A stretch of 20,329 bases of DNA from Pseudomonadota bacterium (GTDB lineage: Bacteria > Pseudomonadota > Alphaproteobacteria > Rhodobacterales > Rhodobacteraceae): positions 1-20,329 of the forward strand of contig JAQCLA010000014.1 of the NCBI GenBank assembly GCA_027592105.1, written 5' to 3'. This document shows, piece after piece, positions 1 through 6,824 of this stretch. Made by a program: the position numbers and the translations under genes. The notes beneath the pieces are model-generated. The model saw nothing but the letters and a program-made list of their open reading frames with translations. It was not told the DNA's origin and searched no databases. Numbering within the stretch: position 1 is the first letter of the stretch; every line of letters begins with the position of its first letter.

Positions 1-12
1 CTTGTTCGCCAT
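1..12 (-). CDS. Start of a probable transposase gene (4 codons only)
   Basis: The minus strand shows ATG GCG AAC AAG (Met-Ala-Asn-Lys) running off the window edge, with GGAGG about 7 nt upstream. Its position just inside the putative IS terminus fits the first gene (orfA) of a two-frame transposase. Four residues cannot identify a family, so the product is inferred from position only. Confidence 0.35.
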
Positions 13-68
13 TCCTTGTCCTCCGTCTCCTAAACATAACGGTGGACCAATTCAGATGGGGAGGCTCA
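1..68 (-). mobile_element. Probable insertion-sequence end (5' end of the IS, minus strand)
   Basis: Read on the minus strand from 68, this stretch begins TGAGCCTCCCC, a form typical of IS terminal inverted repeats. It then has a purine-rich Shine-Dalgarno (GGAGG at 24-20) and an ATG at 12-10 opening a reading frame that leaves the window. Across 68/69 the downstream sequence becomes recognisable CcoI in one frame, while upstream that frame hits a TAA at 37-39. This is what an IS inserted in ccoI would look like. The TGA..CA type end and the small leader before the ATG suggest the IS3 family, but only about 70 bp are visible and the other end is outside, so family and target duplication cannot be read. 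Confidence 0.55.
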
Positions 69-609
69 CATAGCCATTCCCTTCGCCGACAGCCTGCGCG
101 AGGGGGCGGCCGATCTGGTCGCCACGCTGCATGGCCAAGGCAAGCGGGTGATCTTGATCTCGGGCGACACCAAGGCCGCCGTGGCGCGTTTTGCCCAAAC
201 CATCGGCATCACCGAAGTAACCGCCGAGGCGCTGCCGCAAGACAAGGCCGCGCTGGTGGCCGATCTGGCGCGCCAAGGGGCCAAGGTCTTGATGGTGGGT
301 GACGGGTTGAACGATACCGCCGCCCTGGCAGCCGCTCATGTCTCGATCTCGTCTGCCTCGGCGCTTGATGCGGCGCGCAGTGCCTCTGACATGGTGTTGA
401 TGGGCAAAAGCCTTGCGCCGATTGCCGATGCCATGCGCACCGCCACCTCGGCGCGCGCGCGTATCCGCGAGAATTTCACCATCGCCACGGTCTATAACAT
501 GCTGGCGGTCCCGCTTGCGGTTGCGGGGCTGTGTTCGCCCCTGATCGCGGCATTGGCGATGTCGTCCTCCTCGATTACCGTGGGGCTGAACGCCCTGCGA
601 CTAAGGTAG
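69..609 (+). pseudogene. ccoI: ccoI remnant: C-terminal part of cbb3-oxidase copper P-type ATPase
   Basis: CcoI is a P1B-type copper-transporting ATPase that supplies copper for assembly of cbb3 cytochrome c oxidase in the inner membrane. About 180 codons remain, against over 700 in an intact protein. Visible parts are the end of the ATP-binding region (ADSLREG, then LISGD), the hinge motif GDGLND with its first Asp at 301, and the last two membrane helices with the copper-site residues YN and AMSSSS, ending NALRLR. The metal-binding N-terminus, the first six helices and the phosphorylated DKTGT motif are absent. The frame is closed by TAA at 37-39, inside the putative IS. A GTG at 148 could start a short product, but it would have no transport function. 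ccoS begins 7 bp after the TAG, so the usual ccoI-ccoS operon order is kept. I call it CcoI rather than another CopA because of that neighbour. Confidence 0.75.
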
Positions 610-616
610 GACCGCG

Positions 617-775
617 ATGGATGTGCTTGGCCTTTTGATCCCCGTCAGCCTGTTTCTGGGCGCTGTGGGCTTGGTGGCCTTTTGGTGGATGCTCCGCCGG
701 GGGCAGTTCGATGACCCCGATGGGGATGCCCATCGCATCTTGCGCGATGATTACGACGACCACCCGAAATCCTGA
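617..775 (+). CDS. ccoS: cbb3-type cytochrome oxidase assembly protein CcoS
   Basis: The product is 52 residues, the usual CcoS size. It has one N-terminal membrane helix (about residues 4-25, rich in Leu, Val and Gly), then WWMLRRGQFDD and an acidic tail (DPDGD, RDDYDD). CcoS is needed for insertion of haem and copper cofactors into the cbb3 oxidase CcoN subunit. The helix followed by a conserved W-x(n)-GQFDD segment and the position 7 bp downstream of the ccoI stop support the call. The gene appears intact, but if an IS interrupts ccoI its transcription would depend on a promoter in the IS or the remnant. Confidence 0.88.
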   Translation: MDVLGLLIPVSLFLGAVGLVAFWWMLRRGQFDDPDGDAHRILRDDYDDHPKS

Positions 776-780
776 GGCGT

Positions 781-840
781 TGTAGGGTGCGCCTTGAGGC
801 GCAGCATGGCCGGGCGGTACGCCTTTAGGCGCGCCCTACA
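781..840. repeat. 60-bp imperfect inverted repeat between convergent genes
   Basis: The 14-nt arms TGTAGGGTGCGCCT (781-794) and AGGCGCGCCCTACA (827-840) are complementary at 13 of 14 positions. A nested AGGCG (797-801)/CGCCT (820-824) stem lies inside. It sits between ccoS (ends 775) and the convergent DMT gene, whose TAG stop (838-836) is inside the right arm. It may act as a bidirectional transcription terminator or be a dispersed REP-like element. No T-run follows either arm. Confidence 0.75.
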
Positions 841-1714
841 GCTTGCCTTTTTCCCGTGCCCTTGTCCGCATCAGCGTGAAGATACCCGCGCTCACCACCA
901 GCACCGCGCCCAAAGCCACATTCCACTCCAAGCTTTCCCCGAAAACCGTGATCCCCAGTGTCGCGGCAAAGACCAGTTGCAGATAGGCGAAGGGCTGCAC
1001 GGCACTTGCCTCGGCCACATCATAGGTCTTGATCAAGAGCCAATGACCCAGCGCGCCGGTGACGCAGAGAACCGCCATCCATACCCAATCCGTGCCTTGC
1101 ATCGGTTCCCAGAACCAGATGCCGATGATGGTCATCACCACGGCCCCCACGGTGCCAGTATAAAAGAAGCTGGTCGCCGCCGAATCCTTGCGGGCGGCAT
1201 AGCGCGTCATCAGCCCGTAAAGCGCGAACATGAAGGCCGAGGCCAGCGGCACCAGCGCCTCGATCTGAAAGACCCGGAACCCCGGCTGCAAGATGATCAA
1301 GACACCAACAAAGCCCACGCCGATCGCCGTCCAACGCCGCCAGCCCACTTTCTCGCCAAGGATCGGCCCCGAGAGTGCTGCGACCAGAAGCGGGTAGGAG
1401 GTGAAGATCGCATGGCTTTCCACCAAGCCCAGCATGACAAAGGCCAAGACCATCACGCAGATCTCGGTCGCCAAAAGCACGCCGCGAAAGATCTGCACAC
1501 CCGGTTGGCTGGTCGCCGCCGCAGCCCTCAGGCCACCGGCCTTGCGTGCAGCCACGGCCATGACGAAAGCGGCAAAGAACCAATAGCGGATCATCACCAC
1601 CATCAGCACGTTGTATTCGCCCGCAAGATGCCGGCTGATCCCGTCTTGCATCGCAAAGACAAAGGTTGTGGCCACCATCAGCCAAATGCCGAGCTTGGTG
1701 TTTTGCGCCGTCAT
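836..1714 (-). CDS. DMT-superfamily (EamA) transporter
   Basis: The 292-residue product has ten predicted membrane helices arranged as two EamA repeats, a normal length for the drug/metabolite transporter superfamily. Visible signatures are the end-of-repeat segment GEKVGWRRWTAIGVGFVGVL near the middle, followed by a Gln-Pro (LQPG), and its C-terminal counterpart GESLEWNVALGAVLVVSAG. The substrate cannot be told from sequence; family members export amino acids, nucleobases or other small metabolites. The chosen ATG (1714-1712) overlaps the TGA of mnmD by 4 nt (ATGA), implying translational coupling. A longer upstream extension would lie inside mnmD and was not used. The stop lies within the 781-840 inverted repeat. 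Confidence 0.85.
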   Translation of the reverse strand: MTAQNTKLGIWLMVATTFVFAMQDGISRHLAGEYNVLMVVMIRYWFFAAFVMAVAARKAGGLRAAAATSQPGVQIFRGVLLATEICVMVLAFVMLGLVESHAIFTSYPLLVAALSGPILGEKVGWRRWTAIGVGFVGVLIILQPGFRVFQIEALVPLASAFMFALYGLMTRYAARKDSAATSFFYTGTVGAVVMTIIGIWFWEPMQGTDWVWMAVLCVTGALGHWLLIKTYDVAEASAVQPFAYLQLVFAATLGITVFGESLEWNVALGAVLVVSAGIFTLMRTRAREKGKL

Positions 1715-2379
1715 GAAAGCACCCCTTGGGTCATATGCCGCTTGCGCCCATATCCGGGGATGCGGGTGACGGTAAAGCCCGCATCCGCCAGCGCCGCGCG
1801 CACCGCACCCGCCGCCGAATAGGTTGCACAGGTGCCGCCGGGCGCGGTGTGGCGCGCCACTTGGGCCAAAAGGGCGGGTTCCCATAATTCGGGGTTCCGC
1901 GCAGGCGCGAACCCATCGAGAAACCATGCATCCGCGCGCCCATCCCATGCAGGCAGCGTGACGCGCGCATCGCCGAAGATGATTTGGGCCGAAAGCTGCG
2001 CGGTGGTGATCTTGCCATCCCCTGCAAGGGCTGTGGCGATCAGATCGACATAGGGCGCTGCCCCGGCAAAGCCCGCAAGCGCCATGCGCAGATCGTCAGC
2101 GGCCAGTGGAAAGGCCTCGAAACTGGTGAAATGCAGCCTGCCTTGCTGGCCCGATCCTTCCCACGCAAGGGCTGCAGCGATCAGGTTCAGGCCGGTGCCA
2201 AAGCCCAGCTCGGCGATATGAAAGTCGGGCTTGAACCGCGCGGGCAGGGCGTTGCCGGTCAAAAACACATGGCGTGTTTCCTCCAGCCCGTTCTCGAGCG
2301 AAAAGAACGGGTCATCGAATTGGCGCGACACCGGCACATTGCCGTTGCGCCAGTCGATCTGATGTCTTGGCTGGTCCAT
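1711..2379 (-). CDS. mnmD: tRNA (5-methylaminomethyl-2-thiouridine)-methyltransferase MnmD
   Basis: The product is 222 residues, the size of stand-alone MnmD. MnmD makes mnm5s2U34 from nm5s2U34 in tRNAs for Lys, Glu and Gln using S-adenosylmethionine. The start MDQPRHQIDWRNGNVPVS leads to the family segment FDDPFFSLENG (about 21-31). The SAM-binding loop ELGFGTGLN is at 57-65 and the characteristic FLDGFAPARNPELW lies in the second half. In E. coli this is the N-terminal half of the fused MnmC protein; here it stands alone, and the divergent gene from 2474 resembles the other half. The ATG at 2379-2377 was chosen because the homologous N-terminus begins there. Upstream in-frame sequence is low-complexity and overlaps the divergent gene. 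Confidence 0.88.
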   Translation of the reverse strand: MDQPRHQIDWRNGNVPVSRQFDDPFFSLENGLEETRHVFLTGNALPARFKPDFHIAELGFGTGLNLIAAALAWEGSGQQGRLHFTSFEAFPLAADDLRMALAGFAGAAPYVDLIATALAGDGKITTAQLSAQIIFGDARVTLPAWDGRADAWFLDGFAPARNPELWEPALLAQVARHTAPGGTCATYSAAGAVRAALADAGFTVTRIPGYGRKRHMTQGVLS

Positions 2380-2473
2380 GCCCTGCGGCTCGTCTAATCC
2401 TGCGGGGGGAACGGCGCACAAGATGTGGCGCGCCCGCGCGGGCCGACACTGCGGCAAGGATAAAGGATTGGCA

Positions 2474-3511
2474 ATGGTCGAGCTAAGGGTCTTTGGGGCC
2501 GGTGTTTTCGGCCTCTCCATCGCATGGGAGGCGGCCCGGCGCGGCGCGCGTGTCGAGGTGGTCGATCCGTTCGGCGTTGCGGCCGGTGCCTCGGGCGGGA
2601 TCGTGGGGGCGCTGGCCCCGCATGTGCCGGAAAACTGGAACCCTAAAAAGCAGATCCAGTTCGAAAGCCTCGAGATGGCCGAAGGTTTCTGGGCCGAGGT
2701 TGCGGCCACAGGTGGCAGCGATCCGGGCTATGCAAGATCGGGTCGGGTGCAGCCCATTCTCGATGATGCGGGCCTTGTGCTGGCGCGCGCGCGCGCGGTC
2801 ACGGCCCAGACCTTGTGGCAAGGCCGCTATCATTGGCGCGTCGTGGATCAGGCCGAGATCGCCACCCCGATCCCAAGCCCGACGGGCTGGCTGATCCATG
2901 ATAGCCTATCGGCCCGCATTCACCCGCGCCGGGCCTGCATGGCCTTGGCCGATGCGATCACCGCGCGCGGCGGTAGTATCATGACCGATGCAAGCCCAAC
3001 CCCTGCCATCACGCTTTGGGCGACAGGCGCGGCAGATCTTGCCGCGCTGTCGCAGGCGATGGGCCGCAACATGGGCCAAGGGGTCAAGGGACAAGCAGCC
3101 TTGCTTGCGCATGATCTGGGGCGCGATGCGCCGCAGCTTTTCGTCGACGCGCTGCATATCGTGCCCCATGCCGATGGCACACTCGCGATCGGCTCCACTT
3201 CCGAGAATGATTTCGATGATCCGACCGGCACAGATGAGCAGCTTGATGCGCTGATCGCGCGTGCGCGCCTACTGTGTCCCGTGCTCGGCGATGCGCCGGT
3301 CATCGCGCGCTGGGCGGGCTTGCGCCCGCGCGCCCGCTCGCGCGCCCCGATGCTGGGCGTCCATCCGCTTGCACCGGGGGCTTTCATCGCCAATGGCGGC
3401 TTCAAGATCGGCTTTGGCATGGCGCCGATGGTGGCGCGGCTGATGGCCGATCTTATGCTCGAAGGGCGCGACGCGATCCCCGATAGTTTCCGGGTCGCGG
3501 CAAATCTTTAG
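2474..3511 (+). CDS. FAD-dependent oxidoreductase, probable MnmC oxidase half
   Basis: The 345-residue product belongs to the D-amino-acid-oxidase (DAO) fold family. The N-terminal dinucleotide-binding loop is GAGVFG (8-13) with the strand-2 acidic residue in VEVVDP (D31). A GASGG segment near 40 is followed by GALAPHVPENW. A C-terminal block with RWAGLRPRARSRAPMLG and NGGFKIGFGMAP is typical of the FAD-binding end. MnmC's oxidoreductase half (FAD-dependent cmnm5U34 to nm5U34) is a DAO-family enzyme. Together with divergent mnmD this points to the partner activity, although a glycine/D-amino-acid oxidase role is possible. The ATG at 2474 has a weak GGAT/AAAGG upstream; an in-frame start at 2378 would overlap mnmD and adds no conserved sequence. 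Its TAG overlaps the stop of the next gene tail to tail. Confidence 0.8.
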   Translation: MVELRVFGAGVFGLSIAWEAARRGARVEVVDPFGVAAGASGGIVGALAPHVPENWNPKKQIQFESLEMAEGFWAEVAATGGSDPGYARSGRVQPILDDAGLVLARARAVTAQTLWQGRYHWRVVDQAEIATPIPSPTGWLIHDSLSARIHPRRACMALADAITARGGSIMTDASPTPAITLWATGAADLAALSQAMGRNMGQGVKGQAALLAHDLGRDAPQLFVDALHIVPHADGTLAIGSTSENDFDDPTGTDEQLDALIARARLLCPVLGDAPVIARWAGLRPRARSRAPMLGVHPLAPGAFIANGGFKIGFGMAPMVARLMADLMLEGRDAIPDSFRVAANL

Positions 3512-4059
3512 CCGGCCGTCCGCCGCACCGCCGCCGCTCGCAGATCGCCCATCAACTCGGCCAAAAGCTTGTGCGGCATCTCGCCGGTCAAGCGCCCGCT
3601 TGCGTCGAATTCCCGCTCGGGGGCTGCAATCATCACCTCGGGGCCGGGCAATACTTTGGCGCGGAATGGGTTCATCGCATGGCGCATGGTCATCTGGCTA
3701 CGCTCGCCGCCTGCGCGCCCAGCTGCCGCCGACATGATCGCCACAGGCTTGTCGCGCCACGGCCCGCCCTTGGTGCGGCTGACCCAGTCCAGCGCGTTCT
3801 TCAAAACGCCAGATAAGGCTTTGTTATACTCTGGCCCCACGATCACCACTGCATCGGCGGCTTTGATCTGATCGGCCAAAAGCTGCACTTCGGGCGGCAT
3901 GCCCAGATCCTCTAGATCGCCATCGTAAAGCGGCAGGCGCATATTGGCATCGATGAAAACGGCTGGATCGAAAAGCCGCGCGGCCTCATGCATCAGCTTG
4001 CGGTTCCAAGATTCCGCCCGCAGCGATCCACATATGCCCAAAAGCGTCAAACCCGACAT
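3508..4059 (-). CDS. NADPH-dependent FMN reductase family protein
   Basis: The product is 183 residues, the standard length. Flavodoxin-like FMN site motifs are present: GSLRAESWNRKL at 11-22 (phosphate loop, GSLR..S.N form) and GPEYNKALSGVLKNALDW at 75-92 (PEYN signature). Relatives are quinone, chromate or azo reductases and general FMN reductases; the true substrate is not evident. The ATG at 4059-4057 follows AAGGGGCAGGTG, a good ribosome-binding site. A start further upstream (to 4167) would add about 36 unconserved residues. The gene converges on the FAD oxidoreductase with overlapping stop codons and is divergent from the RraA-like gene across 184 bp. Confidence 0.87.
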   Translation of the reverse strand: MSGLTLLGICGSLRAESWNRKLMHEAARLFDPAVFIDANMRLPLYDGDLEDLGMPPEVQLLADQIKAADAVVIVGPEYNKALSGVLKNALDWVSRTKGGPWRDKPVAIMSAAAGRAGGERSQMTMRHAMNPFRAKVLPGPEVMIAAPEREFDASGRLTGEMPHKLLAELMGDLRAAAVRRTAG

Positions 4060-4243
4060 CACCTGCCCCTTGTTGATCGACGTGCTTGGCCCCCATCTAA
4101 ACTGCCCGCGGCCGATATCCAATGTGCAAGCCTGCTGATCGCGCTTTGCAAAGGCCGCGCCCGTCATCGCGACATGCGGATGGAGCTTTCGGGTGTCTGA
4201 CAGCTTCCGTAAGATGCGCCCAATTCATCGCTAAGGAGGCGAC

Positions 4244-4948
4244 ATGTCACTCGACCCCACGATCATTGCAACGCTCAAGGGCGTTTCGACCGCGACCCTG
4301 ACCACCATTCTTTTGAAAAAGGGTCTGCGCAATGTTTGGCTACGCGGGTCGGTGCCGATCCGGTCAGGGCAACCGCGCTTGGTCGGGCGTGCCTTTACCC
4401 TGCGCTTTGTCCCTGCGCGCGAGGATCTGGCGACACCGGCAAGCTGGGCCTCGCCCATTTCGACCCGCGCCGCGATCGAGGCGATGCCCGAGGGGTGCAT
4501 CGCGGTGGCCGATGCGATGGGCGTCACCGATGCAGGCATTTTCGGCGATATCTTGTGCAACCGCATGGTGCAGCGCGGTGTGGCGGGCCTGATCACCGAT
4601 GGTGTGGTGCGCGATGCGGCGGGTGTGCTGTCCACGGGCCTGCCCGTCTGGTGCCGCGGCGTGGCGGCACCGCCCTCGGTCGCGGGGCTGACCTTTGTCG
4701 GCTGGCAAGAGCCCATCGCCTGCGGCGGGGTCGCCGTCTTTCCCGATGATGTGATCGTCGTCGATGATGATGGCGCGGTGCTGATCCCGCAAGCCTTGCT
4801 TGCTGAAGTCGTGGCCGAATCCCCCGAGCAAGAGCGGATGGAAGGCTGGATCATGACCGAGGTCGATCGCGGCGTGCCCCTGCCCGGTCTCTACCCGATG
4901 AACGACGAGACCAAGGCCCGCTATCAAGCGTGGAAAGACACGCAGTAA
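4244..4948 (+). CDS. RraA-family protein (HMG/CHA aldolase-like)
   Basis: The 234-residue product has the RraA / 4-hydroxy-4-methyl-2-oxoglutarate aldolase fold. The segment FGDILCNRMVQRGVAGLI is followed by TDGVVRD, with R123 and D124 at the same positions as the catalytic Arg and metal-binding Asp of the Pseudomonas putida enzyme. VFPDDVIVVDDDGAVLIP matches the conserved C-terminal part of the family. Members cleave HMG/CHA to pyruvate plus an oxoacid or decarboxylate oxaloacetate; true RraA inhibits RNase E. Retained R123/D124 favours an enzyme over the inhibitor. AAGGAGG lies 7 nt before the ATG. The TPP enzyme downstream on the same strand suggests a joint role in 2-oxoacid metabolism. 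The reaction remains a guess. Confidence 0.82.
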   Translation: MSLDPTIIATLKGVSTATLTTILLKKGLRNVWLRGSVPIRSGQPRLVGRAFTLRFVPAREDLATPASWASPISTRAAIEAMPEGCIAVADAMGVTDAGIFGDILCNRMVQRGVAGLITDGVVRDAAGVLSTGLPVWCRGVAAPPSVAGLTFVGWQEPIACGGVAVFPDDVIVVDDDGAVLIPQALLAEVVAESPEQERMEGWIMTEVDRGVPLPGLYPMNDETKARYQAWKDTQ

Positions 4949-4961
4949 ACCCGGGCCAGCA

Positions 4962-4987
4962 CCCTGCGCCCTTCGCAAGGCGCGGGG
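4962..4987 (+). terminator. Hairpin between the RraA-like and TPP-enzyme genes
   Basis: CCCTGCGCC (4962-4970) pairs with GGCGCGGGG (4979-4987) over 9 bp with one G-U pair and an 8-nt loop. It starts 14 bp after the RraA-like stop. With no T-run it may be a weak terminator, an attenuator or an mRNA-stability element in a two-gene transcript. Confidence 0.4.
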
Positions 4988-5068
4988 TCACAACCCATGT
5001 CCCAAGCTGGACATTCCACCCGCCTATCGGTCAAATCCCGCCGCAGGCATCCATATCGGGAGAGGCAT

Positions 5069-6691
5069 ATGTCCAAGCGTCACGGTGGCAAGATCCTCGC
5101 CGATCAATTGGCGATCAACGGGGTGGCGCGCGTCTTTTCGGTGCCCGGCGAAAGCTTTCTCGCAGCGCTCGACGGGCTCTATGATCACGACATCCAAAAC
5201 ATCGTCTGCCGCCAAGAGGGTGGGGCCGCCATGATGGCCGAGGCGCATGGCAAGCTGACCGGCCAGCCGGGTATCCTCTTCGTGACCCGTGGCCCGGGGG
5301 CGACCAATGCCGCCTCAGGCCTGCATGTGGCGATGCAAGACAGCACGCCCATGGTGGTTTTCGTCGGCCAAGTCGCACTTGCCGACCGCGACCGCGGTGC
5401 CTTTCAAGAGGTCGATTATCGCCGCTTCTTCAGCCCCTTGGTGAAATGGGTCGCCGAAGTGGAAACCACCGCGCGCCTGCCGGAATATATCAGCCGCGCT
5501 TTTCACATCGCGCAATCGGGCCGCCCTGGCCCCGTGGTGTTGGCCTTGCCCGAAGATATCTTGTCAGCCATGGCCGATGTGCCCGATCTCGCCCCCGCCA
5601 AACCCGCGATGGCCGCGGTTGACCCTGCGCGCGCACAGGCGCTTTTGACCCGGCTCTTGGCCCATGCGCGTCCGTTGATCGTGGCCGGCGGCCCCGGCTG
5701 GAGCGCGCAGGCGCAGGCTGATCTCGAAGCACTGGCCACGGCCACGGGCCTGCCTGTTGCCGTAACCTTCCGGCGTCAGGACTACATCGACAACGCGCAT
5801 TCTAATTTCATCGGCGATCTGGGCGTGGGGATGAACCCCAAGCTTGCCCAGCGCTTGCGTGATGCTGATGCGCTGTTGATCTTGGGTGCGCGGATGGGCG
5901 AGACGGCGACCAATGGCTATAGGCTGCTCGACCCGGCCGCACCGGCCAAGACGATCTTGCATATCCATCCCGACCCCGATGAGATCGGCAGCGTCTATCA
6001 ACCAAGCGACAGCCTCGTGGCGACAGCCCCTGCTTTTCTTGCCGCGCTGCAAGGCGCAAAGGGGCAATTCACAAATCCCGATTGGACGCATGCGGCGCGC
6101 GCCGATTACACGGCATGGCAGGTGCCGCAAGACACACCCGGCGCGGTCAAGATGGAACAGGTCGTGCGCCTTATCTCCGATCGCTATGCCGGGCGCGCAC
6201 TTTTCACCAATGGCGCGGGCAATTACGCCGCCTTCGTGCATCGCTACACGCGCTATCACGGCTACCGCAGCCAAGTCGCACCGACATCGGGCTCGATGGG
6301 TTATGGCCTGCCTGCCGCGGTCGCGGCAAAACTGGCCCATCCCGACCGGCCCGTGATCTGCTACGCGGGCGATGGCTGCCTGCAAATGACCCTGCAAGAG
6401 CTGTCGACCGCGCGGCAGTTCGGCGTCGATATCACCGTGATCATCGCCAATAACGGCCGCTACGGCACGATCCGGATGCATCAAGAAAATCACTATCCTG
6501 GCCGCGTTTCGGGGACCGAATTGTTCAACCCCGACTATGTGCAACTGGCCGCTGCCTATGGCGGCACCGGGCATTTGGTGACCGCGATGGACGACCTCGG
6601 CCCGGCGCTTGACGCCGCGGACCAGGGCGGTCTGCACCTGATCGAGCTGCGGCTTGACCCATCGATGCTCTCCACCACCAGATCGCTGTGA
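5069..6691 (+). CDS. Thiamine-diphosphate-dependent enzyme, acetolactate synthase large-subunit family
   Basis: The 540-residue product has the three-domain layout of acetolactate synthase-like enzymes. The N-terminal PYR domain carries the catalytic Glu (E50 in CRQEGGAAMMAEA), followed by TRGPGATN and the FQEVD segment. The middle domain (about 185-325) has LIVAGGPGW. The C-terminal PP domain has the ThDP/Mg motif GDG (434-436) ending in NN (461-462). It decarboxylates a 2-oxoacid and transfers or releases the product. No regulatory subunit (ilvH) follows, so it is probably not the biosynthetic enzyme. The start used is ATG 5069 with GGGAGAGG just upstream; an in-frame ATG at 4997 would add 24 basic, unconserved residues. 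It follows the RraA-like gene by 120 bp. Confidence 0.85.
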   Translation: MSKRHGGKILADQLAINGVARVFSVPGESFLAALDGLYDHDIQNIVCRQEGGAAMMAEAHGKLTGQPGILFVTRGPGATNAASGLHVAMQDSTPMVVFVGQVALADRDRGAFQEVDYRRFFSPLVKWVAEVETTARLPEYISRAFHIAQSGRPGPVVLALPEDILSAMADVPDLAPAKPAMAAVDPARAQALLTRLLAHARPLIVAGGPGWSAQAQADLEALATATGLPVAVTFRRQDYIDNAHSNFIGDLGVGMNPKLAQRLRDADALLILGARMGETATNGYRLLDPAAPAKTILHIHPDPDEIGSVYQPSDSLVATAPAFLAALQGAKGQFTNPDWTHAARADYTAWQVPQDTPGAVKMEQVVRLISDRYAGRALFTNGAGNYAAFVHRYTRYHGYRSQVAPTSGSMGYGLPAAVAAKLAHPDRPVICYAGDGCLQMTLQELSTARQFGVDITVIIANNGRYGTIRMHQENHYPGRVSGTELFNPDYVQLAAAYGGTGHLVTAMDDLGPALDAADQGGLHLIELRLDPSMLSTTRSL

Positions 6692-6700
6692 CCATCTTTG

Positions 6701-6824
6701 CTTTCCAAATACTCCGGGGGAGTCGCCAAGGGCGACGGGGGCAGCGCCCCCTGACTTAAGAATCGCCGCCCTTGGCGGCGGGGGCAGCGCCCCCTCACCT
6801 AAAGATCGCCGCCTCTGGCGGCGC
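6701..6824. repeat. Array of GC-rich hairpins with a duplicated unit
   Basis: Five inverted repeats follow one another: GTCGCC/GGCGAC (6722-6736), GGGGGCAGCGCCCCC (6737-6751), CGCCGCCCTTGGCGGCG (6764-6780), GGGGGCAGCGCCCCC again (6780-6794) and CGCCGCCTCTGGCGGCG (6807-6823). The unit 'hairpin + GGGGGCAGCGCCCCC + short AT-rich link' is thus repeated, with a decayed third copy lacking the second hairpin. It begins with CCAAATACTCCGGGGGAGTCGCC, split here by the hairpin arms. I recall this kind of element from downstream of genes in Rhodobacterales genomes. It would stop transcription leaving the TPP-enzyme gene. Confidence 0.8.

Noticed and set aside
794..1822. Long open frame (about 340 codons) on the plus strand opposite the DMT gene
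   Set aside because: It is antisense to a clear transporter gene. Its translation is rich in His, Gln and Arg with no hydrophobic or domain pattern, as expected for a GC-rich shadow frame.
5564..6637. Minus-strand open frame of about 357 codons opposite the TPP enzyme
   Set aside because: It is a shadow of a gene with full ThDP motifs, with no plausible protein features of its own.
6701..6824. CRISPR array
   Set aside because: The repeats are self-complementary hairpins next to one another without regular unique spacers, and there are no cas genes.
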